Assembly: GCF_000015165.1 (NCBI RefSeq)
Contig: NC_009485.1
Location: forward strand, 7,273,501-7,337,500
Direction: 5' to 3'
From: Bradyrhizobium sp. BTAi1
GTDB lineage: Bacteria > Pseudomonadota > Alphaproteobacteria > Rhizobiales > Xanthobacteraceae
Length of the DNA: 64,000 bases
Part shown: one piece after another, positions 1-7,992 of the stretch
Position numbering within the stretch: the stretch's first letter is position 1
Layout: each line of letters opens with the position of its first letter
Position numbers and translations under genes: made by a program
The notes under the pieces: model-generated
What the model was told of the DNA's origin: nothing
Seen by the model: the letters and a program-made list of their open reading frames with translations, nothing else
Databases searched by the model: none

Positions 1-1337
1 GCGCGCACCGGCACGCCGTCGACCGAGATCGCGCCGGAGGCCGGATCGTAGAACCGCAGCAGCAGATGAAACAACGTGCTCTTGCCGGCGCCGGAGGGGC
101 CGACGATCGCGACCTTCTCGCCGGCGCGGATCGCAAACGAGACATCCTCAAGCACGCGGACATCGCGACGGCTCGGATAGGCGAAGCTGACACGGTCGAA
201 GCTGATGTCGCCGCGCGCAGGCTCCGGCAAAGCCGCGGGGTGTGCCGGCGCCTTGATGTCCGGTTGGACATGCAGGAGTTCGAACAACCGCTCGGCGGCG
301 CCGGAGGCGGCCGAGACCTCGCCCCACACCTCCGAGAGCTGGCCGAGCCCCGCGGCCGCGAACGCCGCATAAAGCACGAACTGGCCGAGCCGCCCGGCAC
401 TGATATTGCCGGTCAGCACGTCATGCGAGCCGACCCAGAGGATCGCGACCACGCTGGAGAACACGATGAAGATGATGATCGCGGTGAGCACGCCGCGGGC
501 CTGGGTCGAGACCCGCGCCGCCTCATAGGCCTGCTCGACCTCGCCGCCGAACCGCCCTGCCGCCAGCTTTTCGCTGGTATAGGCCTGCACCGTGCGGATG
601 GCGCCGACCAGTTCGGAGGCATAGGCCGAGGCATCGGCCAGAGTATCCTGGGCGTTGCGCGACAGACGCCGAACCCAGCGGCCGAATGCGACCAGCGGCA
701 TCACGATCAGCGGGATCGCCAACAGCACGAAGCCGGACAGTTTGGGGCTGGTGAAGACCATCATGCCGGTGGCGCCGACGAACAGCAGCAGATTGCGCAG
801 CGCGATCGAGACCGAGGCACCGGCCGCCGACTTGATCTGCGTGGTGTCGACGGTGAGCCGCGACACCAGCTCGCCGGACCGCGCCGAATCGAAGAAGGAC
901 GGCGACAGCGACATCAGATGCGCGAACACGTCGCGGCGGATATCGGCGACGATGCGCTCGCCGATCGTCATCACGAGGTAATAGCGGGCGGCGCTGGCCA
1001 GGGCGAGCACGGCCACCACGGCAATCATGACGCTGAAATAGCTGTTGATCAGCTCGATGCCCTTCGGCGTGAAGCCGAAATCGATCATGCGCCGCACCGC
1101 GACCGGCACTAGCAGGGTGGTCAGCGCGGCGATCGTCAGCGAGATCAGCGCGAGGAGGGCACGGCCGCGATAGCGGGCGATGTAGGGGGCGAGCGCGAGC
1201 AGCGGCCGCAGCTTGGACCGGCGGACCGGGGTCGTGGGCTCGATCAGCGCTTCGACGGCCGCAGCCGCGTCCCCGACCGGGTCCTGCCCTGGAGGAACAA
1301 CGCTCTGCCGCTCGTCCAGCCGTTCCACTGCGCTCAT
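1..1337 (-). CDS. ABC transporter, fused permease/ATP-binding protein (partial, 3' end outside window)
   Basis: This gene is read on the minus strand from an ATG at 1337 and runs off the left edge, so about 445 residues are visible. The first 50 residues are a polar cytoplasmic tail. Residues of roughly 55-340 form a six-helix exporter membrane domain, including a typical 'SPSFFDSARSGELVSRL' coupling stretch. A nucleotide-binding domain then begins, with Walker A GPSGAGKST near residues 411-419. The signature motif and Walker B lie outside the window. Fused membrane plus ATPase architecture (ABCB/MsbA-like) means it should work as a homodimeric exporter in the inner membrane. The substrate cannot be told from sequence. 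It is divergent from rpmE. Confidence 0.9.
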   Translation of the reverse strand, partial: MSAVERLDERQSVVPPGQDPVGDAAAAVEALIEPTTPVRRSKLRPLLALAPYIARYRGRALLALISLTIAALTTLLVPVAVRRMIDFGFTPKGIELINSYFSVMIAVVAVLALASAARYYLVMTIGERIVADIRRDVFAHLMSLSPSFFDSARSGELVSRLTVDTTQIKSAAGASVSIALRNLLLFVGATGMMVFTSPKLSGFVLLAIPLIVMPLVAFGRWVRRLSRNAQDTLADASAYASELVGAIRTVQAYTSEKLAAGRFGGEVEQAYEAARVSTQARGVLTAIIIFIVFSSVVAILWVGSHDVLTGNISAGRLGQFVLYAAFAAAGLGQLSEVWGEVSAASGAAERLFELLHVQPDIKAPAHPAALPEPARGDISFDRVSFAYPSRRDVRVLEDVSFAIRAGEKVAIVGPSGAGKSTLFHLLLRFYDPASGAISVDGVPVR

Positions 1338-1390
1338 GAGGCCACCTGAGAATTCATCCAATCTGTCGTCGTGATAGGCCCGCCGCACCG

Positions 1391-1483
1391 ACCTTGGCAA
1401 ATCCGGTAATATACCAAGGTGGATGGCGGATCCTGGCTTGTTTCGCGACCTTGGCTTGTTTTGGGCGGGACCTTGGGCTATAG
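1391..1483 (+). promoter_or_regulatory. rpmE upstream region: inverted/direct ACCTTGG repeats and probable promoter
   Basis: An inverted pair accttgg (1391-1397) and ccaaggt (1414-1420) is followed by two more direct copies of the accttgg core near 1448 and 1470. A plausible housekeeping promoter, TTGTTT (1456-1461), 16 bases, CTATAG (1478-1483), overlaps these copies and lies about 90 bases before rpmE. The repeats could be regulator sites for rpmE or for the divergent exporter gene. This is read from sequence only. Confidence 0.4.
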
Positions 1484-1571
1484 ACCGCGCCAATTGTCCC
1501 CCTTCAGTGACGGCAGGATGAGGCGCGACCGCGCCCTGTCATGTCTAACGCATTGCGCCCTAGGATCCGCC

Positions 1572-1799
1572 ATGAAAGCCGACATTCACCCGAATTATCA
1601 TACGATTACCGTCGTGATGACCGACGGCACCGAGTATCAGACCCGTTCGACCTGGGGCAAAGAGGGCGACAAGCTCAACCTCGACATCGACCCGAAGTCG
1701 CATCCGGCCTGGACCGGCGGCACCCAGCAGATCATGGACCGCGGCGGCCGCGTCTCGCGCTTCCAGAAGAAGTTCCAGGGTTTCCTCAAGAAGGATTGA
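1572..1799 (+). CDS. rpmE: 50S ribosomal protein L31
   Basis: The 75-residue product begins MKADIHPNY and has the L31 core with the TWG and DIDPKSHPAWTGG stretches and a basic C-terminus. It sits in the large ribosomal subunit and contributes to the inter-subunit bridge. The protein contains no cysteine at all, so it is of the zinc-independent (C-minus) form. The start at 1572 is chosen because the family begins with this MK..IHP motif; upstream in-frame codons extend the frame but match nothing. A strong terminator follows within 50 bases, so it is probably monocistronic. Confidence 0.95.
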   Translation: MKADIHPNYHTITVVMTDGTEYQTRSTWGKEGDKLNLDIDPKSHPAWTGGTQQIMDRGGRVSRFQKKFQGFLKKD

Positions 1800-1846
1800 T
1801 GCAGCGCGCGGGCCTCAAGCGCCCGCAGCACTGGCAGCCTGACAGC

Positions 1847-1875
1847 AAAACGCCCCCGGAAACGGGGGCGTTTTT
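1847..1875 (+). terminator. Intrinsic terminator of rpmE
   Basis: A GC-rich stem (acgcccccg / cgggggcgt) with a four-base loop is flanked by A-run and T-run, so it can act in both directions. It lies 48 bases after the rpmE stop and about 65 bases beyond the end of the convergent rcdA gene. Confidence 0.9.
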
Positions 1876-1939
1876 GTTGCGCGTGTCGCTGCGGCGGTCC
1901 CGGCGAGCTCGGCCTGCGCCGAGCCCCGGGATTCGAGGC

Positions 1940-2452
1940 TTACTGCTCGAAGGCAGCCTTCAGCCGGTTGAGATGCGGCACCAGCGGATTGCCGATCGCG
2001 CTCTGGTCCGGCGGCGGGGAATGGATCGTGGCGTCGAGGCGGCGGACCCGCCCCTGCAGGCTCATCGAGCGCGCGATCAGGTCCTGCAGCTGCTGCGGCA
2101 GCTTCTCCAGGAGGTCGGCCGGCCCGGGATCTGCGGCGGTGAGCTTGACCTTGGTCTTCTCCCGATTGGCTTGACCCAGCGTCATCTCGCCTTCCTTCAC
2201 GGCGCGGTGCAGCAGCAGCCAGGACGCCAGCTGCATCAGGCGCGTGGTGAGCCGCATGCTCTCGGTCGCATAGGTCAGGCTGACGGCGCGATCCAGCGCC
2301 TTCGCTTCGTTGCGGCCGTCGCCATCGAGATAGGCGGCGGTCTCCTCGACCAGATCCATGCCCTCCCGAAACAGCGCGCCGAATGCAGCAGAATTGGTGA
2401 GCCGCTCATTGAACTGAACCAGAGCGCCATCGCCCAGCAAACGGTCCGACAT
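1940..2452 (-). CDS. rcdA: DUF1465 protein, RcdA-type ClpXP protease adaptor
   Basis: The 170-residue, mostly helical protein begins MSDRLLGDGALVQF. It matches the alphaproteobacterial DUF1465 family, whose Caulobacter member RcdA is a dimeric three-helix adaptor linking CpdR-primed ClpXP to substrates such as CtrA. A conserved helical core with YLDGDGR and a C-terminal polar tail is seen. The start ATG is at 2452. The sequence TTAACCAT, a CtrA half-site match, overlaps this start codon, but this may be chance. It converges with rpmE. The family call is from recognition; the role in cell-cycle proteolysis here is inferred from Caulobacter. Confidence 0.8.
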   Translation of the reverse strand: MSDRLLGDGALVQFNERLTNSAAFGALFREGMDLVEETAAYLDGDGRNEAKALDRAVSLTYATESMRLTTRLMQLASWLLLHRAVKEGEMTLGQANREKTKVKLTAADPGPADLLEKLPQQLQDLIARSMSLQGRVRRLDATIHSPPPDQSAIGNPLVPHLNRLKAAFEQ

Positions 2453-2631
2453 GGTTAACGCCTCATAAACGCGACTGATTTACGCAATCCGGCCACCGCG
2501 CCGGTATGATGAACAAATCATTGCGCGACGGCTTTTCAGAGTCCAGCGGCAACGCCTTTTATGGTTTCCACGGCGTGGGGCGAGCGTCCTTCATACCGCT
2601 CGTGATGCGAGCAACGGTAGCTGGACAACGC

Positions 2632-2664
2632 AAAAAAAGAGCCGCCGTTTCCGGCGGCTTTTGA
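2632..2664 (-). terminator. Intrinsic terminator downstream of the DUF1192 gene
   Basis: A seven-base stem (agccgcc / ggcggct) flanked by A7 on the left and T4 on the right. Read on the minus strand it is a hairpin followed by seven U residues, so it most likely ends transcripts coming from the DUF1192 gene about 190 bases away. It lies in a roughly 400-base stretch (2453-2851) in which I see no convincing gene. Confidence 0.7.
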
Positions 2665-2851
2665 AGTTGATAACAGGGAGGCGTCAAACAGAGTGGACAG
2701 GAGCCACTCGGTGTCCAAACGAGGACGGTTCCGGTTGTAAACCCGAAAGCTTAATCAACCGTAAATGGCGAAAATTTTTCAAACTTCATTAGCCATGTCG
2801 GCCACTGGCCGACCGTCACTCGCCGACCGTATTTCTACCTGCTGGAACAGG

Positions 2852-3043
2852 TCAGGATTTGAAGATGCTGGCGGCGGCGTCGCGCGATGCGCGCTTCTTG
2901 GCCAGCGCCTGCTCGATCCGCTCGATCTCACTCCGCAACAGCGCAATGCGGCCGGTCAGTCCCTCGACGGAGAGCATCGCGAGATCCTGACCGATCTCAT
3001 GTGACCCTGCCTTGCGCGGCCGGTCGTCGTCCTCGTTTGCCAT
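2852..3043 (-). CDS. DUF1192 family small protein
   Basis: The 63-residue protein starts MANEDDDRPRK. It carries the DUF1192 core, in which a short helix (LSVEGLTGRIALLRSEIERIE) is followed by a lysine/alanine-rich segment ending SIFKS. The central region has heptad-like spacing and probably forms a short coiled coil. These proteins are widespread in Rhizobiales and their function is unknown. It is divergent from the quinone oxidoreductase gene, with about 100 bases between the start codons. Confidence 0.85.
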   Translation of the reverse strand: MANEDDDRPRKAGSHEIGQDLAMLSVEGLTGRIALLRSEIERIEQALAKKRASRDAAASIFKS

Positions 3044-3144
3044 CGCCCCCTCCTCCCGGTTGCCAGCCCGGCCCCGGCTGGCTTAAGCACGCCCAGCACA
3101 CCGTCTCAATATCCTGGTCTCAACGTCGTGCTGAAGGACATCTC

Positions 3145-4143
3145 ATGGAACAGCTGCCCGCGCAAATGACCGTGGTCGCCATCAGCAAGCCGGGTGGCCC
3201 TGAGGTGCTGCAGCCCGAGACCCGGCCGGTTCCGAAGCCGGGTCCCGGCGAAATCCTGATCAAGGTGAAGGCTGCGGGGGTCAACCGTCCCGACGTCGCC
3301 CAGCGCTCCGGCAGCTACCCGCCGCCGCCAGGCGCCAGCGACCTGCCGGGCCTGGAGGTTGCGGGCGAAGTGGTGGCGCTCGGCGACGGCGCTGTGCGGC
3401 ATCGGCTGGGCGATCATGTGATGTCGCTGGTCGCCGGCGGCGGCTACGCCGAATATTGCATCGCCCAGGACGCGCAGGCGATGGCCGTGCCATCGGCCCT
3501 GTCGATCCTGGAGGCCGGCGCCCTCCCCGAGACCTTGATGACGGTGTGGCACAACGTGTTCGAGCGCGGCGGACTGACCGCGGGCGAGACCCTGCTGGTT
3601 CATGGCGGCTCGTCCGGCATCGGCACCATGGCGATCCAGCTCGCCAAGGCGTTCGGCGCCAAGGTGCTGGTCACCGTCGGCTCGCCGGACAAGGCGGCTG
3701 CCTGCGTCAAGCTCGGCGCCGACCGTGCCATCAACTACAAGACGGAAGATTTCGTCGCCGTGGTCAAGGAAGCGACTGGCGGCAAGGGCGCCAACGTCAT
3801 CCTCGACATGGTCGGCGGCGACTATATCGAGCGCAATTACGACGCCGCGGCCACCGATGGCCGCATCGTTCAGATCGCCTTCCTGGGTAGCCCGAAGGCC
3901 ACCGTGAACTTCGTCAAGCTGATGGTGAAGCGCCTCACCCACACCGGATCGACCTTGCGCCCGCGCAGCAACGCCGACAAAGCGGCGATGGTGGCGGCGA
4001 TCGAGGCCAAGGTGATGCCGTTGCTGCGCGAGGGCCGCATCAAGCCGCTGATGGACTCGACCTTTCCGCTGGTCGAGGCCGCGAAAGCGCATGCGCGCAT
4101 GGAGACCAGCCAACATATTGGCAAAATTGTGTTGGAAATCTAG
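3145..4143 (+). CDS. NAD(P)H-quinone oxidoreductase (zinc-independent MDR family, PIG3-like)
   Basis: The 332-residue medium-chain dehydrogenase/reductase starts MEQLPAQMTVVAI. The N-terminal GroES-like domain contains KVKAAGVNRPDVAQRSG and the Rossmann domain has the NADPH-binding VHGGSSGIGTMAIQLAK stretch near residues 152-168. Structural and catalytic zinc cysteines are absent, as in quinone reductases. It likely performs NADPH-dependent reduction of quinones or enones in the cytosol. The ATG at 3145 is preferred because homologues start just before the MTVVAI segment; the frame is open further upstream without similarity. Confidence 0.92.
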   Translation: MEQLPAQMTVVAISKPGGPEVLQPETRPVPKPGPGEILIKVKAAGVNRPDVAQRSGSYPPPPGASDLPGLEVAGEVVALGDGAVRHRLGDHVMSLVAGGGYAEYCIAQDAQAMAVPSALSILEAGALPETLMTVWHNVFERGGLTAGETLLVHGGSSGIGTMAIQLAKAFGAKVLVTVGSPDKAAACVKLGADRAINYKTEDFVAVVKEATGGKGANVILDMVGGDYIERNYDAAATDGRIVQIAFLGSPKATVNFVKLMVKRLTHTGSTLRPRSNADKAAMVAAIEAKVMPLLREGRIKPLMDSTFPLVEAAKAHARMETSQHIGKIVLEI

Positions 4144-4305
4144 GCGCAGTCTAAACAGAGCGTGTTTGGAAACTCTTTGTTTTTCCTCGCTTTCGTGCCA
4201 ATGATCGCGCACATCTGAACCGTGCCTGGAACGGCTCCAAATCCTTTGCGAACGTTGCGTTAGGTTTGATCTGTTTCGCTGGGGTTTGGCGTCGAACGCG
4301 GAGAT

Positions 4306-7188
4306 TTGACATTGCGTCTGATCAGGTGCCTGGCGTCATTGGCGCTGGGCCTCGTGATGTGTGGTGCCGCTGCCCCCGCTCAGGCCGTTGACGCCGTCAG
4401 CGTCCGCAGCGACGCGCCTGCCATCGACCTCACCGGCATTCTGGATCATCAGCGCAGCGAGAACGACCGCATCCAGGTCTCTACCGCGCCCGGCACCGAC
4501 GGCATCGTGCGCCGCATCGAGGTGCGGGCCCGCGAGGGCGGCCAGCACTGGATCGTGTTTGCGCTCGCCAACAACACCGACGACCAGCTCGACCGCCTGA
4601 TCGTCGCGCCGCACTACCGCGTTGTCGGCTCCGGCGTGTTCTGGCCCGATCTCGGCCTGTCGCGCATCGCCACCATCACGCCTTCGATCGGCGACCTCCC
4701 CGAGCGGCAGGAGAGCCCGACCGCCGACGTCTTCCGCGTTACGCTCGATCCCGGCTCGGTCGTCACCTTCGTGGCTGAACTGCGCACCGACAAGCTGCCG
4801 CAGCTGTATCTGTGGGAACCCGAGGCCTACAAGGACAAGGTCAACTCGTTCACGCTGTACCAGGGCATCGTGATCGGCATTTCCGGCCTGCTGGCGCTGG
4901 TGCTCACCATCCTGTTCGTGGTCAAGGGCAGCATCATGTTCCCGGCCGCCGCGGCGCTGGCCTGGGCGGTGCTGGTGTATATCGGCGTCGATTTCGGATT
5001 CTGGGGCAAGGTCCTGGACATGTCGAACAATGCCGAGCGGGTCTGGCGCGCCTCCGGCGAGGCGATCCTCGCCGCCACCTTGCTGGTGTTCCTGTTCGCC
5101 TATCTCAACCTGTCGCGCTGGCACGTTCGCTACTCGCACATCACGCTGGGCTGGCTGTTCTTCCTCGGCTCGCTGGTCGCGGTCGCGCTGTTCGATCCGG
5201 CGGTGGCCTCGGGCATCGCGCGGATGTCCCTGCTATTGATCGCCGTGCTCGGCTTCGCGCTGATCGTCTATCTCTCCAGCCATGGCTTCGACCGCGCGGT
5301 GCTGCTGATCCCGACCTGGTTCCTGCTGGCCGTCTGGGTCGGCGCCGCCGGCATGACGGTGGCGGGCCAGGTCACCAACGATATCGTCGGTCCGGCGCTG
5401 CTCGGCGGCCTCGTGCTGATCGTGATGCTGATCGGCTTCACGGTCATGCAGCACGCCTTCGCCGGCGGCGGCGCCAGCACCGGCATCGTCTCCGACGTCG
5501 AGCGGCGCGCGCTGGCGCTGGCCGGCTCCGGCGACCTGATCTGGGACTGGGACGTCTCCGCCGACAAGGTGTTCACCAGCCCGGAGACCGAGAGCCTGCT
5601 CGGCCTCAAGCGCGGCACACTCGAAGGCCCGGCGGCGAAATGGCTCGAGGTGCTGCACCCGCTCGATCAGGACCGCTTCCGCGCCGCGCTGGACAGCGTG
5701 CTCGACCAGCGCCGCGGCCGCCTGGTGCAGGACTTCCGGCTGCGGACACCGGATGGTCACTTCATGTGGTTCGCACTGAAGGCGCGCCCCGTGGTCGGCT
5801 CCGACGGCGAGGTCTCGCGCGTGGTCGGCACGCTGACCGACGTGACCGAGTTCAAGAATGCCGAGGAGCGCCTGCTCCACGACAGCGTGCATGACAATCT
5901 GACTGGCCTGCCCAACCGCAAGCTGTTCATCGATCGCCTCGCCGCCGTCGCCAACTTCGCCAAGTCGATGCCGACCCTGCGGCCGACCCTGATGGTGATC
6001 GATCTCGACCGCTTCAAGCAGGTCAACGATTCCGTCGGCATCGCCGTCGGCGATTCCATCCTGCTGACCCTGGCGCGGCGGCTGTCGCGCACGCTCAAGC
6101 CGCAGGACACGCTGGCGCGGCTGGCCGGCGACCAGTTCGGCCTGATCCTGTTGTCCGAGCAGGACCCGGCGCGCATCACCGCCTTCGCCGAGACCATCCG
6201 CAAGACCATCCGCGCCCCGATCGCCTTCAACGAGCGCGAGATCTTCCTGACCGCCTCGATCGGCCTCGCTTTGTCCGACCCGCAGGTGCAGCTGTCGGAG
6301 GACATCATCAAGGATGCCGAGCTTGCGATGTATCATTCCAAGCGGATCGGCGGCGACCGCATCGACGTCTACAAGCCGGCGATGCGCGCCCGCAAGAACG
6401 ACCGCCTGACCCTGGAGAGCGAGCTGCGCCGCTCGATCGAACGCCAGGAGATCACGATCCTGTATCAGCCGATCGTGCGGCTGGAGGATCGCTCGATCGC
6501 CGGCTTCGAGGCCCTGGCGCGCTGGGATCATCCGAAGCTCGGCCGGATGTCGCCGAACGAGTTCATCACCATCGCCGAGGAGATCGGGCTGATCGTCGAT
6601 CTCGGCACCTTCGTGCTCGACCAGACCGCGCGCCAGCTCTCGGTGTGGCAGCGCGCGACGCGGTTGCGCGAGCCGATCTTCGCCAGCGTCAACGTCTCCT
6701 CGCGGCAGCTGCTGCGCCACGACCTGATCCACGACATCCGCTCGGTGCTGGCGCGCTCGTCGGTCGCCCGCGGCTCGCTGAAGATCGAGCTGACGGAGTC
6801 GCTGGTGATGGAGAACCCGGAGCATGCCGCGCAGATGCTGACGCGCATCCGCGAGCTCGGCGTTGGCCTATCGATCGACGATTTCGGCACCGGCCATTCC
6901 TCGCTCGCTTATCTGCAGCGTTTCCCGTTCGACACGTTGAAGATCGACCAGTCGTTTGTGCGCACCACCGCGCGCGGCACCCGCCCGGTGATCCTCAAAT
7001 CGATCATCGCGCTGGCCCATGATCTCGGCATGGACGTGGTGGCGGAAGGCGCGGAGTCGGATTCGGATGCCGTGGAGCTCTATCAGCTCGGCTGCGAATA
7101 TGCCCAAGGCTACGTCTTCGGCGAGCCGATGGATGCCGATGCCGCGATGCGGCTGTTGACGGAAGAGCGGCTCGAAGCGGCGAGCTGA
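4306..7188 (+). CDS. Membrane-anchored PAS-GGDEF-EAL protein, probable c-di-GMP phosphodiesterase
   Basis: This 960-residue protein starts at a TTG (4306) giving MTLRLIRCLAS, a signal peptide cleaved after AQA. A periplasmic beta-rich domain (about 30-180) is followed by seven or so membrane helices (about 185-385), the layout of 7TM-DISM sensors. Then come a PAS domain (about 400-520), a GGDEF domain and an EAL domain. The GGDEF signature is degenerate, AGDQF near residues 607-611, so cyclase activity is unlikely. The EAL domain keeps EAL (about 735), the asparagine of NVSS, ELTES, DDFGTG, LKID and the glutamate of AEGAE, so it should hydrolyse c-di-GMP. The degenerate GGDEF may bind GTP as a regulator (inference). 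Confidence 0.9.
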   Translation: MTLRLIRCLASLALGLVMCGAAAPAQAVDAVSVRSDAPAIDLTGILDHQRSENDRIQVSTAPGTDGIVRRIEVRAREGGQHWIVFALANNTDDQLDRLIVAPHYRVVGSGVFWPDLGLSRIATITPSIGDLPERQESPTADVFRVTLDPGSVVTFVAELRTDKLPQLYLWEPEAYKDKVNSFTLYQGIVIGISGLLALVLTILFVVKGSIMFPAAAALAWAVLVYIGVDFGFWGKVLDMSNNAERVWRASGEAILAATLLVFLFAYLNLSRWHVRYSHITLGWLFFLGSLVAVALFDPAVASGIARMSLLLIAVLGFALIVYLSSHGFDRAVLLIPTWFLLAVWVGAAGMTVAGQVTNDIVGPALLGGLVLIVMLIGFTVMQHAFAGGGASTGIVSDVERRALALAGSGDLIWDWDVSADKVFTSPETESLLGLKRGTLEGPAAKWLEVLHPLDQDRFRAALDSVLDQRRGRLVQDFRLRTPDGHFMWFALKARPVVGSDGEVSRVVGTLTDVTEFKNAEERLLHDSVHDNLTGLPNRKLFIDRLAAVANFAKSMPTLRPTLMVIDLDRFKQVNDSVGIAVGDSILLTLARRLSRTLKPQDTLARLAGDQFGLILLSEQDPARITAFAETIRKTIRAPIAFNEREIFLTASIGLALSDPQVQLSEDIIKDAELAMYHSKRIGGDRIDVYKPAMRARKNDRLTLESELRRSIERQEITILYQPIVRLEDRSIAGFEALARWDHPKLGRMSPNEFITIAEEIGLIVDLGTFVLDQTARQLSVWQRATRLREPIFASVNVSSRQLLRHDLIHDIRSVLARSSVARGSLKIELTESLVMENPEHAAQMLTRIRELGVGLSIDDFGTGHSSLAYLQRFPFDTLKIDQSFVRTTARGTRPVILKSIIALAHDLGMDVVAEGAESDSDAVELYQLGCEYAQGYVFGEPMDADAAMRLLTEERLEAAS

Positions 7189-7225
7189 GGCGGCCACGGG
7201 CATCGCACGCCGCCTTCGGGCCCGC

Positions 7226-7705
7226 TCAATCCATCTCGAACTGCGACAGCGCCGTCAGAGCGCGGCGATAATTGCCGGCGCCGAGCCGGACAGCCACCCG
7301 CTTTTCGTGGGCGGCCACGAGGGCGTTGGCCTTCTTCAGGATCAGGCGGCCGCGCGGCGTCAGGCCGAGCGCGTGCGCCCGGCGGTCCTGCTCGGAGCGC
7401 TCGCGCACGATCAGGCCGCTCTGTTGCAGATCGTCGAGCAGCCCGACCATCCGGGCACGCTCGATGCCGAGCGCGCCGGCGACCGCGATCTGCGTGGTGC
7501 CTGGATTGGCCGCGATCGTCTCCAGGATGGAATACAGGATGACGTCGAGCTCCACCGCCGCGAGCGCCGCATTGACGTCGCGGAAGATCCAATGCTGGAG
7601 ACGACGAACGAAATAGCCGAGATGGTTCTCGAGCTCGCCGAGCCCGATCTCCCCGCTCGGCTTCGCGGCGTCACGTTGTGCGCCGGCGTTCACGCTCTTG
7701 GACAT
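7226..7705 (-). CDS. MarR family transcriptional regulator
   Basis: The 159-residue winged-helix protein starts MSKSVNAGAQ. It has the recognition-helix region TQIAVAGALGIERARMVGLLDDLQQSG and the wing RSEQDRRAHALGLTPRGR, the conserved MarR DNA-binding core. It is divergent from feruloyl-CoA synthetase, which strongly suggests it is a local repressor relieved by a hydroxycinnamate or its CoA thioester, as for other MarR proteins beside such genes (CouR, FerR, HcaR). The ligand is inferred, not seen. The start at 7705 is chosen because the open frame upstream of it is not MarR-like. Confidence 0.88.
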   Translation of the reverse strand: MSKSVNAGAQRDAAKPSGEIGLGELENHLGYFVRRLQHWIFRDVNAALAAVELDVILYSILETIAANPGTTQIAVAGALGIERARMVGLLDDLQQSGLIVRERSEQDRRAHALGLTPRGRLILKKANALVAAHEKRVAVRLGAGNYRRALTALSQFEMD

Positions 7706-7780
7706 GATTTCTCGCTGCCGTGGACATCCATGCCTAGACCGGCGACATCGCCAGAACAAGGCGCCACAAAGGGTCACATT

Positions 7781-7806
7781 CACAATAATTGCAAACCACA
7801 ATCATT
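7781..7806. promoter_or_regulatory. Possible MarR operator in the divergent fcs promoter
   Basis: Two copies of CACAAT(A/C)ATT lie in direct orientation at 7781-7790 and 7797-7806 in the AT-rich gap between the MarR gene and the fcs leader. A weak promoter (TTGCAA at 7789, TAGTCT at 7811) would overlap them, which is the expected position for a repressor site. MarR dimers usually bind inverted repeats, so the exact element is uncertain. Confidence 0.3.
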
Positions 7807-7851
7807 CTGCTAGTCTTTCCCGCAACGAATACCAAATGGGAGGGACGAGCC

Positions 7852-7992
7852 ATGTCGGCCTCGACAGCGGCTGCACGCGTGACGACAGCGCCGCGACCAT
7901 GCACAACAGCGGATAACGCATGTTTCCGCCGGGCATTCTTTGGCCTCGCACCGACGACGGCCTCCCGCAATGCGGAGGCGCGCAATGGCTAG
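7852..7992 (+). CDS. Small leader ORF overlapping the fcs start
   Basis: The ORF encodes 46 residues starting MSASTAAARVTTAP and ending EARNG, preceded by a good ribosome-binding site (GGGAGGGAC). Its stop TAG (7990-7992) lies just after the fcs ATG (7985), an eight-base overlap in another frame, which favours translational coupling. I recognise no family; the peptide has no signal or membrane segment. It may be a coupling leader rather than a functional protein, or simply chance reading in the 5' leader. Confidence 0.4.
   Translation: MSASTAAARVTTAPRPCTTADNACFRRAFFGLAPTTASRNAEARNG

Noticed and set aside
66..1112. Long plus-strand frame opposite the ABC exporter
   Set aside because: It is antisense to a gene with clear membrane and Walker A features; composition (Arg/His/Asp/Gly-rich) is typical of reverse-complement reading in GC-rich DNA.
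2444..2453. TTAACCAT CtrA half-site at the rcdA start codon
   Set aside because: It overlaps the start codon itself and lacks a second half-site at the right spacing, so chance is likely.
2536..2718. 60-codon minus-strand frame
   Set aside because: It spans a bidirectional terminator hairpin and has no Shine-Dalgarno or family similarity.
5233..6825. 530-codon minus-strand frame opposite the EAL protein
   Set aside because: Antisense low-complexity product, while the plus strand carries a full PAS-GGDEF-EAL protein.
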